The notes under the pieces are model-generated. The model was not told the origin of the DNA. It searched no databases and worked only from the letters and a program-made list of their open reading frames with translations. 64,000 nucleotides of DNA from Engelhardtia mirabilis. Its GTDB lineage: Bacteria > Planctomycetota > UBA1135 > GCA-002686595. Shown piece after piece: positions 1-12,007 of the stretch (position 1 is the first letter of the stretch; each line of letters begins with the position of its first letter). The position numbers and the translations under genes were made by a program. The stretch is from assembly GCA_007751255.1 (NCBI GenBank), contig CP036296.1:1674001-1738000 (forward strand), written 5' to 3'.

Positions 1-363
1 CGAACCAACCTGCTCGACAGCAGGACAGCCGCGCTGTGGCCGTATTGGGCGAGCAGCTCGCATCCCGCACCCTGGGACGACGAAGACGTCGGGACTGCTC
101 CGGTCTGGCGCTCGTCGCCCAACGGCTTCGGACTGCACGAGGTGACCGGGAACGTCCTCGAATGGACCTCGAGCCTGGCCTTCCCGGTGGAAGCGGGATC
201 CGGCGTGGATCTGAGCCGTGTCCCGCGCCGCGCTCGCGGAGGCTGCAACCGGATGGGGACCCACGCGGCCCGCTCGGCCTTCCGCGAGCTGGGGAACATG
301 CCGGACTTCGCCATGGGCACGCTCGGGTTGAGGCCGGCGATGTCGATTGTGGCCGACGGTTGA
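1..363 (+). CDS. C-terminal part of a formylglycine-generating-enzyme (FGE/sulfatase-modifying factor) family protein, cut by window edge
   Basis: The frame is open from base 1 to a TGA at 361-363. The segment PNGFGLHEVTGNVLEWTSS is the hallmark GN(V)xEW motif of the FGE-sulfatase domain. It is followed by the usual RGGxxx...RSAFR segment and a final LGLRPA, equivalent to the family's GFR terminus. The domain is a C-type-lectin-like fold. In this lineage it is found alone or fused behind Ser/Thr kinases, as in the gene at 8042-11074. The N-terminus lies outside the window, so the full architecture cannot be judged. No Cys is visible in this part, so formylglycine-forming activity is doubtful and a non-catalytic FGE-like role is possible. 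Confidence 0.85.
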   Translation, partial: RTNLLDSRTAALWPYWASSSHPAPWDDEDVGTAPVWRSSPNGFGLHEVTGNVLEWTSSLAFPVEAGSGVDLSRVPRRARGGCNRMGTHAARSAFRELGNMPDFAMGTLGLRPAMSIVADG

Positions 364-446
364 CGTCGGTGGGCGATCCTCGCGATCGCCGCAGACGCCG
401 TCGGGCGAGCCGGAGACGCTCCCGTCCATTCGGGGCCGCGTGGCCG

Positions 447-1394
447 CTACACGCCGGAGCTGAAGACGCCGACCACGGCCGACGACGCTAGGGGCGCGAG
501 CAGGGTCCCCAGGCGCGCGAGCTGACCCGACCAAGAGATGGAGAGTCCATTGCGCTCGAGCCAGGCGTCGGGGTCGTCCGCTGCCGCGCTGGCGGCAGCA
601 CCGAGGCGGCGGCCGACGACCTCGAGCGCAGCGGCGGCGGGGAGGTAGATCGCGGCGAACATCAGCGAGTAGTAGGCTCCGGCCGACAGGGTGCCTGCGG
701 CCACGAGGCCGTCGAGCCCTGCTGCGCCGCTCCCATCGACGCCGTTCATGAGCGCGAGGAGCCAGGTGTAGGCCGACTCGGTCATGAAGCTGACCAGGGC
801 GCCCATCGAGCCCACCTGCCACGGGGCCTGCCGGACCGCGGCCGCGATCGAGGTCGAGGCCACCAGGCAGGCCGCGGCGCAACCGCCGATCAGCAGGAAG
901 ACCGCCACTCGCCATTCCACGTGGGCCACGAACTCGGCCGAAGAGAAGGCCGCTGCCCCGCTTCCGTCGAAGGATTCACTCAGCGCCGGCCGGATCGACG
1001 CGGCGCGAGCTTCGAACGCCAGCGCGACGACGTAGACGAGGGTGGCCAGGGCCAAGGCGCCGGGGCCGACCCATCGAGCGCGGGGGCCGAGCGCGACGGT
1101 CGGCTCGGGTGCGTCGGTCGTGGCATCGGGCTGCGTCGTCTGCGGGCGTCCCTCCCCATCTCGCCATGAGTAGCCCTCCGCGGAATCAGGATCGAGCCCT
1201 GGGGTCGGAGTCGCGAGGCTGGCGAGCGATCTGGCCCCGGAGGGGGCGGTCGAGAGACCCTCGTCGGGCTCGGATCGAGCTGGCCAGGGGGATCGATTGC
1301 GAGCCTCCTGCCCGGCTCTGGCCTTCGCCGCGGCGATGATCGCGGTGCTCCCTCCCTCATCGGGGCCGGGTCGTGTAGCTGGGCCGAACCTCAA
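447..1394 (-). CDS. hypothetical membrane protein with about four transmembrane segments
   Basis: I do not recognise a family. About 115 N-terminal residues are polar and rich in Pro, Glu, Ser and Thr. They are followed by hydrophobic segments beginning GPGALALATLVYVVALAF, WRVAVFLLIGGCAAACLVA, GTLSAGAYYSLMFAAIYLP and, at the C-terminus, LARLGTLLAPLASSAVVGVF. The only in-frame start that keeps the first membrane helix is a TTG at 1394, which overlaps the end of the dioxygenase gene by 38 nt. The two genes may therefore be translationally coupled. The stop is TAG (447-449). Because the N-terminal region is low-complexity and the start is weak, the exact 5' end is uncertain, but the membrane segments support a real gene. 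Confidence 0.6.
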   Translation of the reverse strand: MRFGPATRPGPDEGGSTAIIAAAKARAGQEARNRSPWPARSEPDEGLSTAPSGARSLASLATPTPGLDPDSAEGYSWRDGEGRPQTTQPDATTDAPEPTVALGPRARWVGPGALALATLVYVVALAFEARAASIRPALSESFDGSGAAAFSSAEFVAHVEWRVAVFLLIGGCAAACLVASTSIAAAVRQAPWQVGSMGALVSFMTESAYTWLLALMNGVDGSGAAGLDGLVAAGTLSAGAYYSLMFAAIYLPAAAALEVVGRRLGAAASAAADDPDAWLERNGLSISWSGQLARLGTLLAPLASSAVVGVFSSGV

Positions 1395-1920
1395 CGACGA
1401 CGCTCGACTCCGGATCGAACGTGTGGCAGCTCTCGATGTCGCGTCCGTAGGTGTGCAGCGACAGCGTCAACGCGTCGGTCGGGTTCTCGATGCGGTGGTA
1501 CTCGTCGTGCGGCGGAAGCACGCTCGTCACCGCGCCCTGTTCGGCGCGCAACGAGCAGGTCGGCGCCAACTCCGCGCGATCGGGGTCGCAGCCGTCGTCC
1601 AGGCGGTCGTAGGTCGTGACCTGCAGCGCGCCCTCGACGACCGCGACCGTGCCCCAGGTGCCGTGGTCGTGGGGGAGGCTGTCCCCGCCCGGCGGCCAGG
1701 CCATGACGATCACGACGATGCCGCTGCCGGGATCCTCGTACAGCAGGTGTCGACCGTGCCGAGCACCGTCGGGGGCGCGCACGCGCTGGTCGAGGACGAA
1801 GCCTCTCGCCAGCAGCTCACGCATCGCCTCCTCGACGGCGCGGACCGTGGACCTGGGCGAGCGGTGCGCAGCGCCGATCTCGGCGATGCGGTCGAAGTAG
1901 CGAGTGAGTTCCGGATCCAT
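1357..1920 (-). CDS. cysteine dioxygenase type I-like cupin protein
   Basis: This is a 187-residue single-domain cupin of the cysteine dioxygenase (CDO_I) family, mononuclear iron enzymes that oxidise thiols such as cysteine to the sulfinate. The first cupin motif is visible as SLPHDHGTWGTVAVVEG (metal ligands His-x-His), and the second as PPHDEYHRIENPTD, which carries the third His. The length is normal for bacterial CDO-like proteins. The ATG at 1918-1920 is the only good start. It is the first gene of a likely two-gene minus-strand unit with the membrane protein downstream. The substrate (cysteine, 3-mercaptopropionate or another thiol) cannot be decided from sequence. Confidence 0.85.
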   Translation of the reverse strand: MDPELTRYFDRIAEIGAAHRSPRSTVRAVEEAMRELLARGFVLDQRVRAPDGARHGRHLLYEDPGSGIVVIVMAWPPGGDSLPHDHGTWGTVAVVEGALQVTTYDRLDDGCDPDRAELAPTCSLRAEQGAVTSVLPPHDEYHRIENPTDALTLSLHTYGRDIESCHTFDPESSVVVEVRPSYTTRPR

Positions 1921-2553
1921 GTCGGTTGTCGTGTTGCGGCGGCGCTGGATCCTCCGGCGCAGTCCGTGCGATCGTCAACGGTCGCGCGGGCGAATCGCCG
2001 GCGCCGTTCGGACGCTCACGTGAGGGGCTGCTGGCCCGGGACGGCACGGCGCCGGCCCCCGCGCTGCTGGCTGGGCGCGGCCCCCCCTGGCGACGGGCAG
2101 CCCGGGTGCTCGCCGTCTGCCGCTCGACCGACTTCGGTCTGCCGGGACCGGCTGCCCACTCGCTGCCGAGGAAGGGAGGACTCGGCCCTCGTTCAGGATG
2201 GAGCACCGTCCGACGCGGCGGGCCCGGGGGCCGTCCGCGGTCGGCTCGGCCTCCGAGCGGGCCGGGCTGACGTCGGCGCGTGGGCGTCGCGAGCCGAGCC
2301 ATTGCTCGACCGGCGTCAGGAGCGCTGCTGCTCTCGGGGACCCTCGAGCCCGTCTCGTCGGGGTCGGAGATCGGGGAGCTGCCGGCGTTCGGTCCGGATC
2401 CGGCGGGCGAGGCCCTAGTGGGCTCAGGGCGACGGTCGATCGAAATTTCGCTGCAATAAATTGCAACCCTGCGGTCGAGCGAACGTAGCCGGGCGGTGCC
2501 CCTGCCCTGGGGCCGACCTTCCCCGCAGACTCGACTCCTCGAGGCTTCCAGAC
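1921..2553. other. intergenic region without recognisable gene
   Basis: This is a divergent spacer of 633 bp between the cupin gene (minus) and the propeller gene (plus). Open frames run through it on both strands, but none carries a recognisable motif and they look like GC-rich shadows. The AT-richer patch around 2445-2465 (aaatttcgctgcaataaatt) is the only such stretch nearby and may belong to the promoter of the gene at 2554. Confidence 0.4.
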
Positions 2554-4335
2554 ATGACGTCCACCCTGCTGATGCGTCCTTCGTCCCTCCGTCTCCTCGC
2601 CCCCGCCCTGCTCGCCGCCCCTGCCCTCGCCGGCCAGGGCTGGGTCGCCACCTTCGGCGGCGCCGGCTTCGATTCCGTGGAGGAAGTCGCCGCCACCCCG
2701 GACGGCGCCTTCGTCGCGGTGGGTAACACCACCTCCTTCGACCCGTCCGGGGACGTCTGGATCGCCCGCGTGGGTGCCGGCGGCTCCGCGGCCTGGGAGC
2801 GGATCCTCGGTGGCGCCGGGGCCGACTCGGTCCAGTCGATGGTGCCGACCGCCGACGGCGGTGCGTTGCTCGTGGGCAGCACGGCCTCGTTCGGCTCCGG
2901 CGGCTGGATCGTGAAGGTCTCGTCCGCGGGCAGCATCGCTTGGCAACGGACCTACAAGGGGACCAAGCAGTTCAACGCCGTCGAGCACTCGCCCAACGGC
3001 TACTACGTCGCCGGCTCGATGGATCAGAACGGCGTCTACAACGACGCCTGTGTGCTCGAGATCGACCCGACCGGGGCGCTGCTGTGGCAGAAGCGCCTGG
3101 CCGGTGATGCCGAGGACGTGGCGGCCTGCCTCGCGGCGTCTGACGACGGCGTCTTGGTCTCGATCCAGTCGAGCTCCGGCTTCCCGGGCTCGCCCAAGGT
3201 CGATCCGGTGCCCTTCACCCGCCCCTGGCTGGTCAAGCTGGATCCTGCGGGCGACGTGCTCTGGCAGAGGGTCTACAACATGAGCGGCGGCGACGTGATC
3301 AACGACATCGTCGCGACCGACGACGGCGGCTACGTCGCCGTGGGTGAGATCCTCGCCATGGCCTTCTTCCAGGGCGACTCCTGGACCATGCGCCTGGATG
3401 CGGCCGGCGACCTGCTCTGGGACCTGCGCGCGGGCGACAGCTTTTCACTCGCCTTGGATCAGGGCTCCCAGGTCGTCGCGACCCAGGATGGTGGCTTCGT
3501 CGTGGCCGGCTCGACGGCGACCGCGGGCGCCGGTGGCGAGGACTTCTGGCTGCTCGGCTTCGACGCCGGCGGGACGCTGGTCTGGAACACGACCCTGGGC
3601 AACACGGGCTTCGACCGCGGCCAGGCCATCGCGACCGCGCCGGACGGCGACCTGATCGTGGGGGGCTACGCCCAGGGCTTCGCGAGCGCGTCGATCGACG
3701 GCCTGATGATGCGCGTGTCGCCCACCGGTCAACTCGACGCGGGTTGTCAGCTCGCAGGCGGGGCAACGCCGAACGAGTGGACCTCGCAGCTGAGCATCGG
3801 CGTGCCTGCGGTGACCCCGTCGAACCTCGCGCTGGTCCCCACCAGCCCGCTCGGAGGCACCCTGCCCATCGACACCTGGTCGTTCCTGTGTGCGCCTCAG
3901 GCGGCGGTCGAAGGGCTCGGCTGCGGCGTGAACCCGGCCGGGAGTCTGGCCGTGTCGGGCACGCCGGACCTCGGCGGGTCGTTCTCTATCGAGCTCGACA
4001 ACCCGCTGGGCACGCAGACCGCGGGGTCCCTGCCGCTCTTGGCCCTCTCCGCGGCCCCCGCGGTGGCCGGCTCGTCCTGTGGCATCCAAGTGCCCGGCTT
4101 CGGCATGGCGGGCCCGGGAGCGGTGGGCGAGCTGCTCGTCGCGCTGCCCTCCTTCCAGACCCTGCCGGGGACGCCCTGGGGCGGCGCTGGCTCGCCGTCC
4201 ACGGTGGCTCTCTCGGTGCCGAACGATTCCGCACTGCTGGGCATCTCGATCTTCGCCCAGGGCGTGCTGATCGACGCCGTCGGGCCGGTGACGATCGGCC
4301 TGACCGAGGGTGCCGAGCTGCAGCTGGGCAACTGA
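2554..4335 (+). CDS. secreted beta-propeller repeat protein with lineage-typical C-terminal domain
   Basis: The protein is 593 residues with a signal peptide (MTSTLLMRPSSLRLLAPALL...ALAGQG). The body consists of about seven repeats of roughly 50 residues. Each has the pattern (D/G)S-V-(E/Q)-x-x-x-x-T-x-DGG-x-x-V-x-G-x-T followed by W(I/L)x(R/K)(V/L)-D-x-x-G-x-x-x-W, as in bacterial propellers annotated as delta-60 or similar repeats. After about residue 450 a Gly/Pro-rich beta-sandwich-like domain begins at GLGCGVNPAGSLAVSG and ends with VPNDSALLGISIFAQG. That ending recurs in other secreted proteins of this window. The ATG at 2554 is chosen over upstream starts because it places the signal peptide at the N-terminus; the ATG at 2572 is an alternative. 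It is probably extracellular, with unknown function. Confidence 0.8.
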   Translation: MTSTLLMRPSSLRLLAPALLAAPALAGQGWVATFGGAGFDSVEEVAATPDGAFVAVGNTTSFDPSGDVWIARVGAGGSAAWERILGGAGADSVQSMVPTADGGALLVGSTASFGSGGWIVKVSSAGSIAWQRTYKGTKQFNAVEHSPNGYYVAGSMDQNGVYNDACVLEIDPTGALLWQKRLAGDAEDVAACLAASDDGVLVSIQSSSGFPGSPKVDPVPFTRPWLVKLDPAGDVLWQRVYNMSGGDVINDIVATDDGGYVAVGEILAMAFFQGDSWTMRLDAAGDLLWDLRAGDSFSLALDQGSQVVATQDGGFVVAGSTATAGAGGEDFWLLGFDAGGTLVWNTTLGNTGFDRGQAIATAPDGDLIVGGYAQGFASASIDGLMMRVSPTGQLDAGCQLAGGATPNEWTSQLSIGVPAVTPSNLALVPTSPLGGTLPIDTWSFLCAPQAAVEGLGCGVNPAGSLAVSGTPDLGGSFSIELDNPLGTQTAGSLPLLALSAAPAVAGSSCGIQVPGFGMAGPGAVGELLVALPSFQTLPGTPWGGAGSPSTVALSVPNDSALLGISIFAQGVLIDAVGPVTIGLTEGAELQLGN

Positions 4336-4359
4336 GCTGATCCTGACCGAGCGATCGAT

Positions 4360-4383
4360 CGACGCGGCGAGTGGGCCGCGTCG
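4360..4383 (+). terminator. hairpin downstream of the 2554-4335 gene
   Basis: A perfect 9-bp stem (4360-4368 with 4375-4383, cgacgcggc/gccgcgtcg) has a 6-nt loop and lies 25 nt after the stop codon. There is no T-run, so it is a possible factor-independent or RNA-stabilising hairpin. Confidence 0.5.
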
Positions 4384-4556
4384 CTCGTGATCGTTCGCAG
4401 GGGCGACCGGCGCTGCTCTCTCGAGAAGTTCAGTCGCGGCCGCCCGGAGAGGCGCTGGAATCCGTAGTGGGCGCGGGCCAGGCGGCCCGATCGCGCGGCT
4501 CCGGCCGACGGCTCGACCGATGGCGAGTACAGGCCGTCCTGCCTCCGGAACGCAAG

Positions 4557-4590
4557 GCGGCGTCGCACACCCCTGGGTGTGCGACGCCGC
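4557..4590. terminator. strong bidirectional terminator-like hairpin between convergent genes
   Basis: A perfect 16-nt inverted repeat (4557-4572 with 4575-4590) lies between the plus-strand gene ending at 4335 and the minus-strand gene ending at 4601. The stem is almost entirely GC, and in RNA the loop would open to about 6 nt. The symmetric position 10 nt from the minus-strand stop codon suggests it terminates both transcripts. Confidence 0.75.
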
Positions 4591-4600
4591 TGCACTGGAA

Positions 4601-6262
4601 TCAGTAGCCGACGGTCAGGCGCAGGCCGTTGGTGGCTTCGACGCCGTCGCCGCTCTGGGGGAACAGGTGCAGCACGCCGGCCTGCAGGAAGAGCATCGCG
4701 CCGTGCAGCGACGGGTCGTTCGGAACTCCGACAGAGACCGAGCTGCTGCCGTTGGCGCCGAGGATCGGGAGCTTCTGGGCGTAGAACAGGTCCACTAGCA
4801 GCGTCTCGCCCAGGAAGGGCACTTCGGTGGGAGCGAGGCCCCAGAAGAGGAAGGGCACGCCGAAGGGCTCGCCGCCCTCGACCGTGAGGGTCGAGGACTC
4901 ACCAGGGACCGGGGGCGAGTCGATCGCGAGGCTCGGGCCGGCCGTCGGGCCGCCGCTGGGCCAGTAGATCTCGGCGGTGGCGAGGACGTCGGCCGGCGCG
5001 TTGCCACCGGCGAGGGTGGTCGACGTCAGGGAGAACAGGAACGCCGCGCCCGGGTTGAGGCCGGGCCCGGTGCCCGTGCTGTAGGCCCCGGCGAGGACGT
5101 GCTCGCCCTCGACGGCGACGGACGCGCCGAGCGCCCCGGCGTCACCCACGTCGGTGGGGAGCAGGGTCTCCTCGACGATCCAGGTGCCCTGGTCGTTGCG
5201 GACGAAGGTGTGGACCAGGCCGGGCATGGCGATCTCGCCCACGTGGGCGAAGCGTGCGCCGACCGCGAGCCGCGCGCCCTGGACATCCAGAGCGTCGCCG
5301 AACTTGGAGTTGGTTGCGTGGGCGGGCGCCGAGAGCACCTGGGCTAGCTGGACCGTGGGCAGGAAGGGCGCGGTGTCCACGTCGTAGATGTGGACCGCGC
5401 CGTCCTGGAAGCCGATGCCGTCGACGTTCTGGGCCCCCACGAAGAGCTGGTCGCCGTCGAAGTCGAGCGCGCAGCCGAACAGGTCGCCGGCGTCGAGGGA
5501 GCCCGGCTGGATGGTCGGGCCGACGAAGGGACCGATCGAGGTCAACAGGAAGTGCCGGACGGCGCCAGCGCTCGACTCGAGCTGGGGTGACGTCGCCCCG
5601 GGCTGGCCCACGAACAGGTCGGCGGTCTGGCCGCCCGGGCGGGCGCGCAGGGCCAACTCGACGTTGTAGATGCCGGTGTCGAGGCCGCTCACGAGCTGGT
5701 CGAACTGCCAGTTGCCGTCGACGTGGCGGTAGATGAAGGCGCGACTGTCGTAGGTCGGCGCTTGCTCGAGGGTCGAGACCGCGAGCCAGTCGCCGTCGGC
5801 CGAGAGGGCTGCTCCGAAGCGGTCCTGGAAGGCCGGGGCCGGCGCCTCGATCACGCCGGCGGCGAGCCATTGGCTCCCCGACCGCTCGAAGACGTGGACG
5901 CGGCCCTGGTCGACCTGGGCGCCGTCGGCCCAGGTCGCCGACACGAACAGCCGGTCGCCGTCGAGCTCGATCACCTTGCCGAAGCGGTCGCCCGACTCGG
6001 GGCCGTCGGGACTGGTCAGGAGCTGGGTGGGCACATAGGTCGCGCCCTGGCGGCGGTAGACCTGGACGGCCTGACCGCCGGTCGAGCTGACGAAGGCCCA
6101 GCCGTTCTCGAGCTGGACGTCGGAGCCGAACAGGGTCATCTCGGACCCATCGAGCGTCCACGGGGTGAGGTGGCACCAGCCATCGGCCAGGGCCGGGGCG
6201 GAGCCGAGGAGCAGCGCCCCGAGGGCGCCGGCGAGGGCCGGAAGGGTGCGGGACTGGATCAC
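4601..6262 (-). CDS. secreted FG-GAP-like beta-propeller protein
   Basis: This is 553 residues with a clear signal peptide (TLPALAGALGALLLGSAPALA). Repeats of about 60 residues carry the pattern F-G-x-x-(V/A/D)-x-x-(D/E)-G-D-x-L-(F/A)-V-(S/G), for example RFGKVIELDGDRLFVSA, RFGAALSADGDWLAVST, LFGCALDFDGDQLFVGA and KFGDALDVQGARLAVGA. These are typical of FG-GAP/integrin-alpha-like propellers. The last 110 residues form the shared C-terminal domain (PFLFWGLAPTEVPFLG ... VPNDPSLHGAMLFLQAG ... ATNGLRLTVGY). Translation starts at a GTG (6260-6262) with an AGAGG Shine-Dalgarno 8 nt upstream. A long poly-G/C tract (around 6279-6288) lies just upstream of the ribosome site. Confidence 0.8.
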   Translation of the reverse strand: MIQSRTLPALAGALGALLLGSAPALADGWCHLTPWTLDGSEMTLFGSDVQLENGWAFVSSTGGQAVQVYRRQGATYVPTQLLTSPDGPESGDRFGKVIELDGDRLFVSATWADGAQVDQGRVHVFERSGSQWLAAGVIEAPAPAFQDRFGAALSADGDWLAVSTLEQAPTYDSRAFIYRHVDGNWQFDQLVSGLDTGIYNVELALRARPGGQTADLFVGQPGATSPQLESSAGAVRHFLLTSIGPFVGPTIQPGSLDAGDLFGCALDFDGDQLFVGAQNVDGIGFQDGAVHIYDVDTAPFLPTVQLAQVLSAPAHATNSKFGDALDVQGARLAVGARFAHVGEIAMPGLVHTFVRNDQGTWIVEETLLPTDVGDAGALGASVAVEGEHVLAGAYSTGTGPGLNPGAAFLFSLTSTTLAGGNAPADVLATAEIYWPSGGPTAGPSLAIDSPPVPGESSTLTVEGGEPFGVPFLFWGLAPTEVPFLGETLLVDLFYAQKLPILGANGSSSVSVGVPNDPSLHGAMLFLQAGVLHLFPQSGDGVEATNGLRLTVGY

Positions 6263-6668
6263 GGTCGATGCCTCTGGGCGGGGGGGGGTGGAGTCTGTCG
6301 AGGCCGACGTGTTCGGCCTTCACCCCGCTACGCCGAGACCGCCGGCTCGGACCGACACGCGGAATGGGATTTCTTGCGGCGCACCCTTGTGGCGATCCCA
6401 CGCCGAGGGGGTCCGTGGATCCAGACCTGATGCGCGCGGCGTCGCCACACTGGCCCAGCCCCGAACTCGAGGGGCGTGCCGGGTGCGAGCAGGCTCGCGC
6501 ACTTCGATCAGCCCGCGCGCTTGGGGAACGCTTGGCGAGCCATCGGCCTCACCAAGCAGCCGTCGCGGACGAGGGCCGTCAGCCGGGAGCCCACAGCCAG
6601 CTCGGGGCTGCTCCCCCTCGGACCGCGAAGTCCGGGAAGATCGAGGGCGTCGCACCGTCGTACCGCCC
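6263..6668. other. divergent intergenic region with poly-G tract
   Basis: The 406 bp separate divergent genes. The region holds a homopolymeric run of about nine G after GGGC near 6279-6288 and otherwise no recognisable gene. Promoters for both flanking genes should lie here. Confidence 0.4.
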
Positions 6669-7760
6669 GTGACGGCACCCACGCCTCGACAGCTTGTCTG
6701 CCTGCTCCTGTTCATCGGGCCCGCGGCGAGCTGTGGGGGAGATCGAGCGCGGGGCGGGGACTCGGCGGCGGCCGCGGAGAGACGAGCCGCTGACTGGGCC
6801 CTTGCGCAGGTCGCCGGCGTGGTGTCGTCCGGAGGTCTGCCGGTCGAAGACGCCTTCGTCGAACTCGTCCGGCCGAAACCGCACGCAGTCGAGGCCGCCT
6901 TGCCCGGGTTCCGCAGTGGGCTCGACTACTCGTCCTCGGATCCCGTCGCGACGGATGCAGCCGGGGCGTTTCGACTCCCCGTGGAGTTTCCGAGGATCCC
7001 GTGGCACCTCCGAGTCTGGCGGCCAGGCTATGCCGAAGCCGTGATCGGCCCGGTGGAGCCCGGGACGACGGGATTGGTCATCGAGCTCTCGCGGGGCCGC
7101 CGAATCGCGGGTCGCGCAACCCTTCCGGGCGCGGAGGCCGGGAGAGCGGCGAAGGTGATCCTGTACCGCTCCCCGCTGGATCCCGAGCAGCCCGACGTTC
7201 CCGACGGGCGAGTGTTCGTGGCCGCGACCGACGTGAACGGAGCCTTCGATCTCGACGGCGTCTCGCCAGGGGCGTGGTTGGCGCACGTGCGCCCCCAGGG
7301 GCCACCGAGTCGGCACGTGGGTTGGCCGCCCGATCAGCGTCGCCCCCAGCCCTTGCCCTTCGTCGTGGACGTTCCCGCGCAGGGGCGATTCGCGGGGGCT
7401 GTGACCGAGATCGCTGGCGAGCCGTGCATCCTCCGGGGCCAGCTCGGGTCGGACGAGTCCACGCCGCTGGGGCTCGCGGAGCTGCTCCTCGTCGGAGACC
7501 GAGCGCTCCAGGTCGACTCCTGCACCATCGACGAGAGAGGAATCTTCGAGTTGGCCGTACGCGAGCCCGGTCGCTATCGACTGGTCCTACATCGCGGGCC
7601 GCATCGGGACTACAGGAGCGTCTTCCACGACCTCGTCGAGCTCTCGGAGGGCGAGAACGCATGGACTCGGTGGCTCTCGGTGGCGGACTGGCCCCGAGAG
7701 GGTCTGCGCTTCGACGAGTCGGATCCATCAAGTCCCGAGGTTCAGTGGCGGTCGCGCTAG
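6669..7760 (+). CDS. putative lipoprotein with carboxypeptidase-regulatory-like beta-sandwich repeats
   Basis: This is 363 residues starting at a GTG (6669). That start gives a short lipoprotein signal (RQLVCLLLFIGPAASC) with a plausible lipobox before Cys. The mature part holds repeats of the type VxGxVxSxGLPVEDAFVEL ... TDAAGAFRLPVEF ... ATDVNGAFDLDGVSPGAW ... IDERGIFELAVREPGRY. This (T/D)xxGxFxLxxxxPGxY signature belongs to carboxypeptidase-regulatory-like (CarboxypepD_reg) domains, which are common in planctomycete surface proteins. The open frame extends far upstream, but nothing there resembles a protein. It is likely anchored on the cell envelope; the ligand is unknown. Confidence 0.65.
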   Translation: MTAPTPRQLVCLLLFIGPAASCGGDRARGGDSAAAAERRAADWALAQVAGVVSSGGLPVEDAFVELVRPKPHAVEAALPGFRSGLDYSSSDPVATDAAGAFRLPVEFPRIPWHLRVWRPGYAEAVIGPVEPGTTGLVIELSRGRRIAGRATLPGAEAGRAAKVILYRSPLDPEQPDVPDGRVFVAATDVNGAFDLDGVSPGAWLAHVRPQGPPSRHVGWPPDQRRPQPLPFVVDVPAQGRFAGAVTEIAGEPCILRGQLGSDESTPLGLAELLLVGDRALQVDSCTIDERGIFELAVREPGRYRLVLHRGPHRDYRSVFHDLVELSEGENAWTRWLSVADWPREGLRFDESDPSSPEVQWRSR

Positions 7761-8041
7761 CGGACTGATCGAGTCGCCGTGACGCGCGACCTCGACTCCC
7801 TCGACGATCTATCAGGCGGTCATCAGGCACCACGCTCAGTCCGTCTGGGCGTTCGGGTTGCAGCTGCCTCTCGTCCGCTGCCGGCACCGTGCATGCCGAG
7901 CCGTCCTGAGCGGGGCGCGAAGTCCTGCCCGGGATGGGCGCCCCGCACGCACGAGCAGCGGCTCGGTCCTACGCACTGGCGCCGGAACCCCGTGCCTGGT
8001 CCGGGCTCGGCGTCGAGTAGCGTTGGCCACGCGATGCGGCG

Positions 8042-11074
<3,033 letters not shown>

Positions 11075-11254
11075 CGGCCGCCAGCATGGCACGAGCGAGC
11101 CCTCTCGGTCGGCAGGTCCGGGGTGTTGCCTGCGGTCCGCAGCGCCGGCCGGGGCGCTGCCGCGCGGGTCCTGGTGCCGTGACGGAGGCAATGGCCCTCA
11201 CGCGGGTGGATAGGTGTCGCGCGGGATCTGCGAGGGCGGGTGGCTGGTGCGGGC

Positions 11255-11949
11255 CAATCCGATCCACCGCCGGCCCGGGGCTGGAAGACCTCGGACTCGG
11301 GATCGCCGCTGAACAGCAGGAACGCGACCAGGTCCTTCAGCTCCCGCGAGATGAACCGGTCGACCAAGCCGAGGGGCATTCGGGAGATGGAACGCTCCTC
11401 GATCGATGCGATCGCGGAGCGCAGGAGCACGGCGGGCGGGGTCCCCAGCGCCCGCGGATGGACGGTGACCTGGTCGGTGTCCTCCACGAGAATCCCCACC
11501 GCGCGGCGTCCGTCGGTCGAGGAGCGAGAAGTCGTTGGCGACCGTCGTGAGGTCGGGCCCCATCGCGCGGCCCTGGCCGTCGAACCGATGGCACACGCTG
11601 CAGGCGGTGGCGCGGTAGAGGTTCTGACCGGCCGCGAATTGAAGTGCGACAAGCTCGCGACCCACCGTTGCGATCGCGTCGTCGCGCATGTTCTCGAGGA
11701 ACTTGGCGCAGCTGTTGCCGCCGGGATGCGTCGAGGCCGAGAGGAAGAACTCGAAGTACTGCTTGCGCAGGGGCAGGGTCCAGCCCCGCGTGGCGTTGCG
11801 CAGGAGGAAGGCGTAGGCGATGCCCGGGACCGGCGGCATGTCGGCCAGCATCTTCGCGATCGGACGGCCGTAGGTGTCGTTGCGCGCGATCAAGTCGGCC
11901 CACTCGGGTAGGCCCTCGCCCTCGCCAGAGCGGATCAGCTCGAGGGTCT
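11255..11949 (-). pseudogene. decayed, truncated copy of the C-terminal region of the cytochrome c gene at 18960-22133
   Basis: The sequence aligns closely with 18961-19858. It keeps a near-identical run (LELIRSGEGEGLPEWADLIA..., FLLRNATRGWTLPLRKQYFE) and a CxxCH heme motif (CSVCHRFDGQGRAMG). Relative to the intact gene it lacks about 130 nt in frame after IATVGRELVA. It also lacks about 75-80 nt between the regions encoding LTTVANDFSL and ILVEDTDQVTV, which shifts the frame. The last sense codons continue past the parent's stop because TAG has become TGG near 11255. Upstream of 11949 the similarity ends abruptly and the N-terminal 80% is missing. It cannot make a functional protein; a 263-residue hybrid frame (11198-11989) is open but its C-terminal half is out of frame. 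Confidence 0.85.
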
Positions 11950-11966
11950 CGGCGGAGGCGAGCATC

Positions 11967-12007
11967 TGCGCTGATGCGGCGACGCGCATCAGCGCATCAG
12001 CGCATCA
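11967..12007 (-). repeat. hairpin plus triple gcgcatca tandem repeat at a gene end
   Basis: A perfect 12-bp inverted repeat (11967-11978 with 11985-11996, 6-nt loop) is followed by three direct copies of gcgcatca (11984-11991, 11992-11999, 12000-12007). The third copy contains the stop codon of the minus-strand lipoprotein gene (12005-12007). The hairpin sits directly downstream of that gene and probably serves as its terminator. It also marks the point where the homology of the neighbouring pseudogene ends. Confidence 0.6.

Noticed and set aside
1975..2988. 337-codon minus-strand frame before and inside the propeller gene
   Set aside because: It lacks any motif and overlaps the signal-peptide region of a well-supported plus-strand gene.
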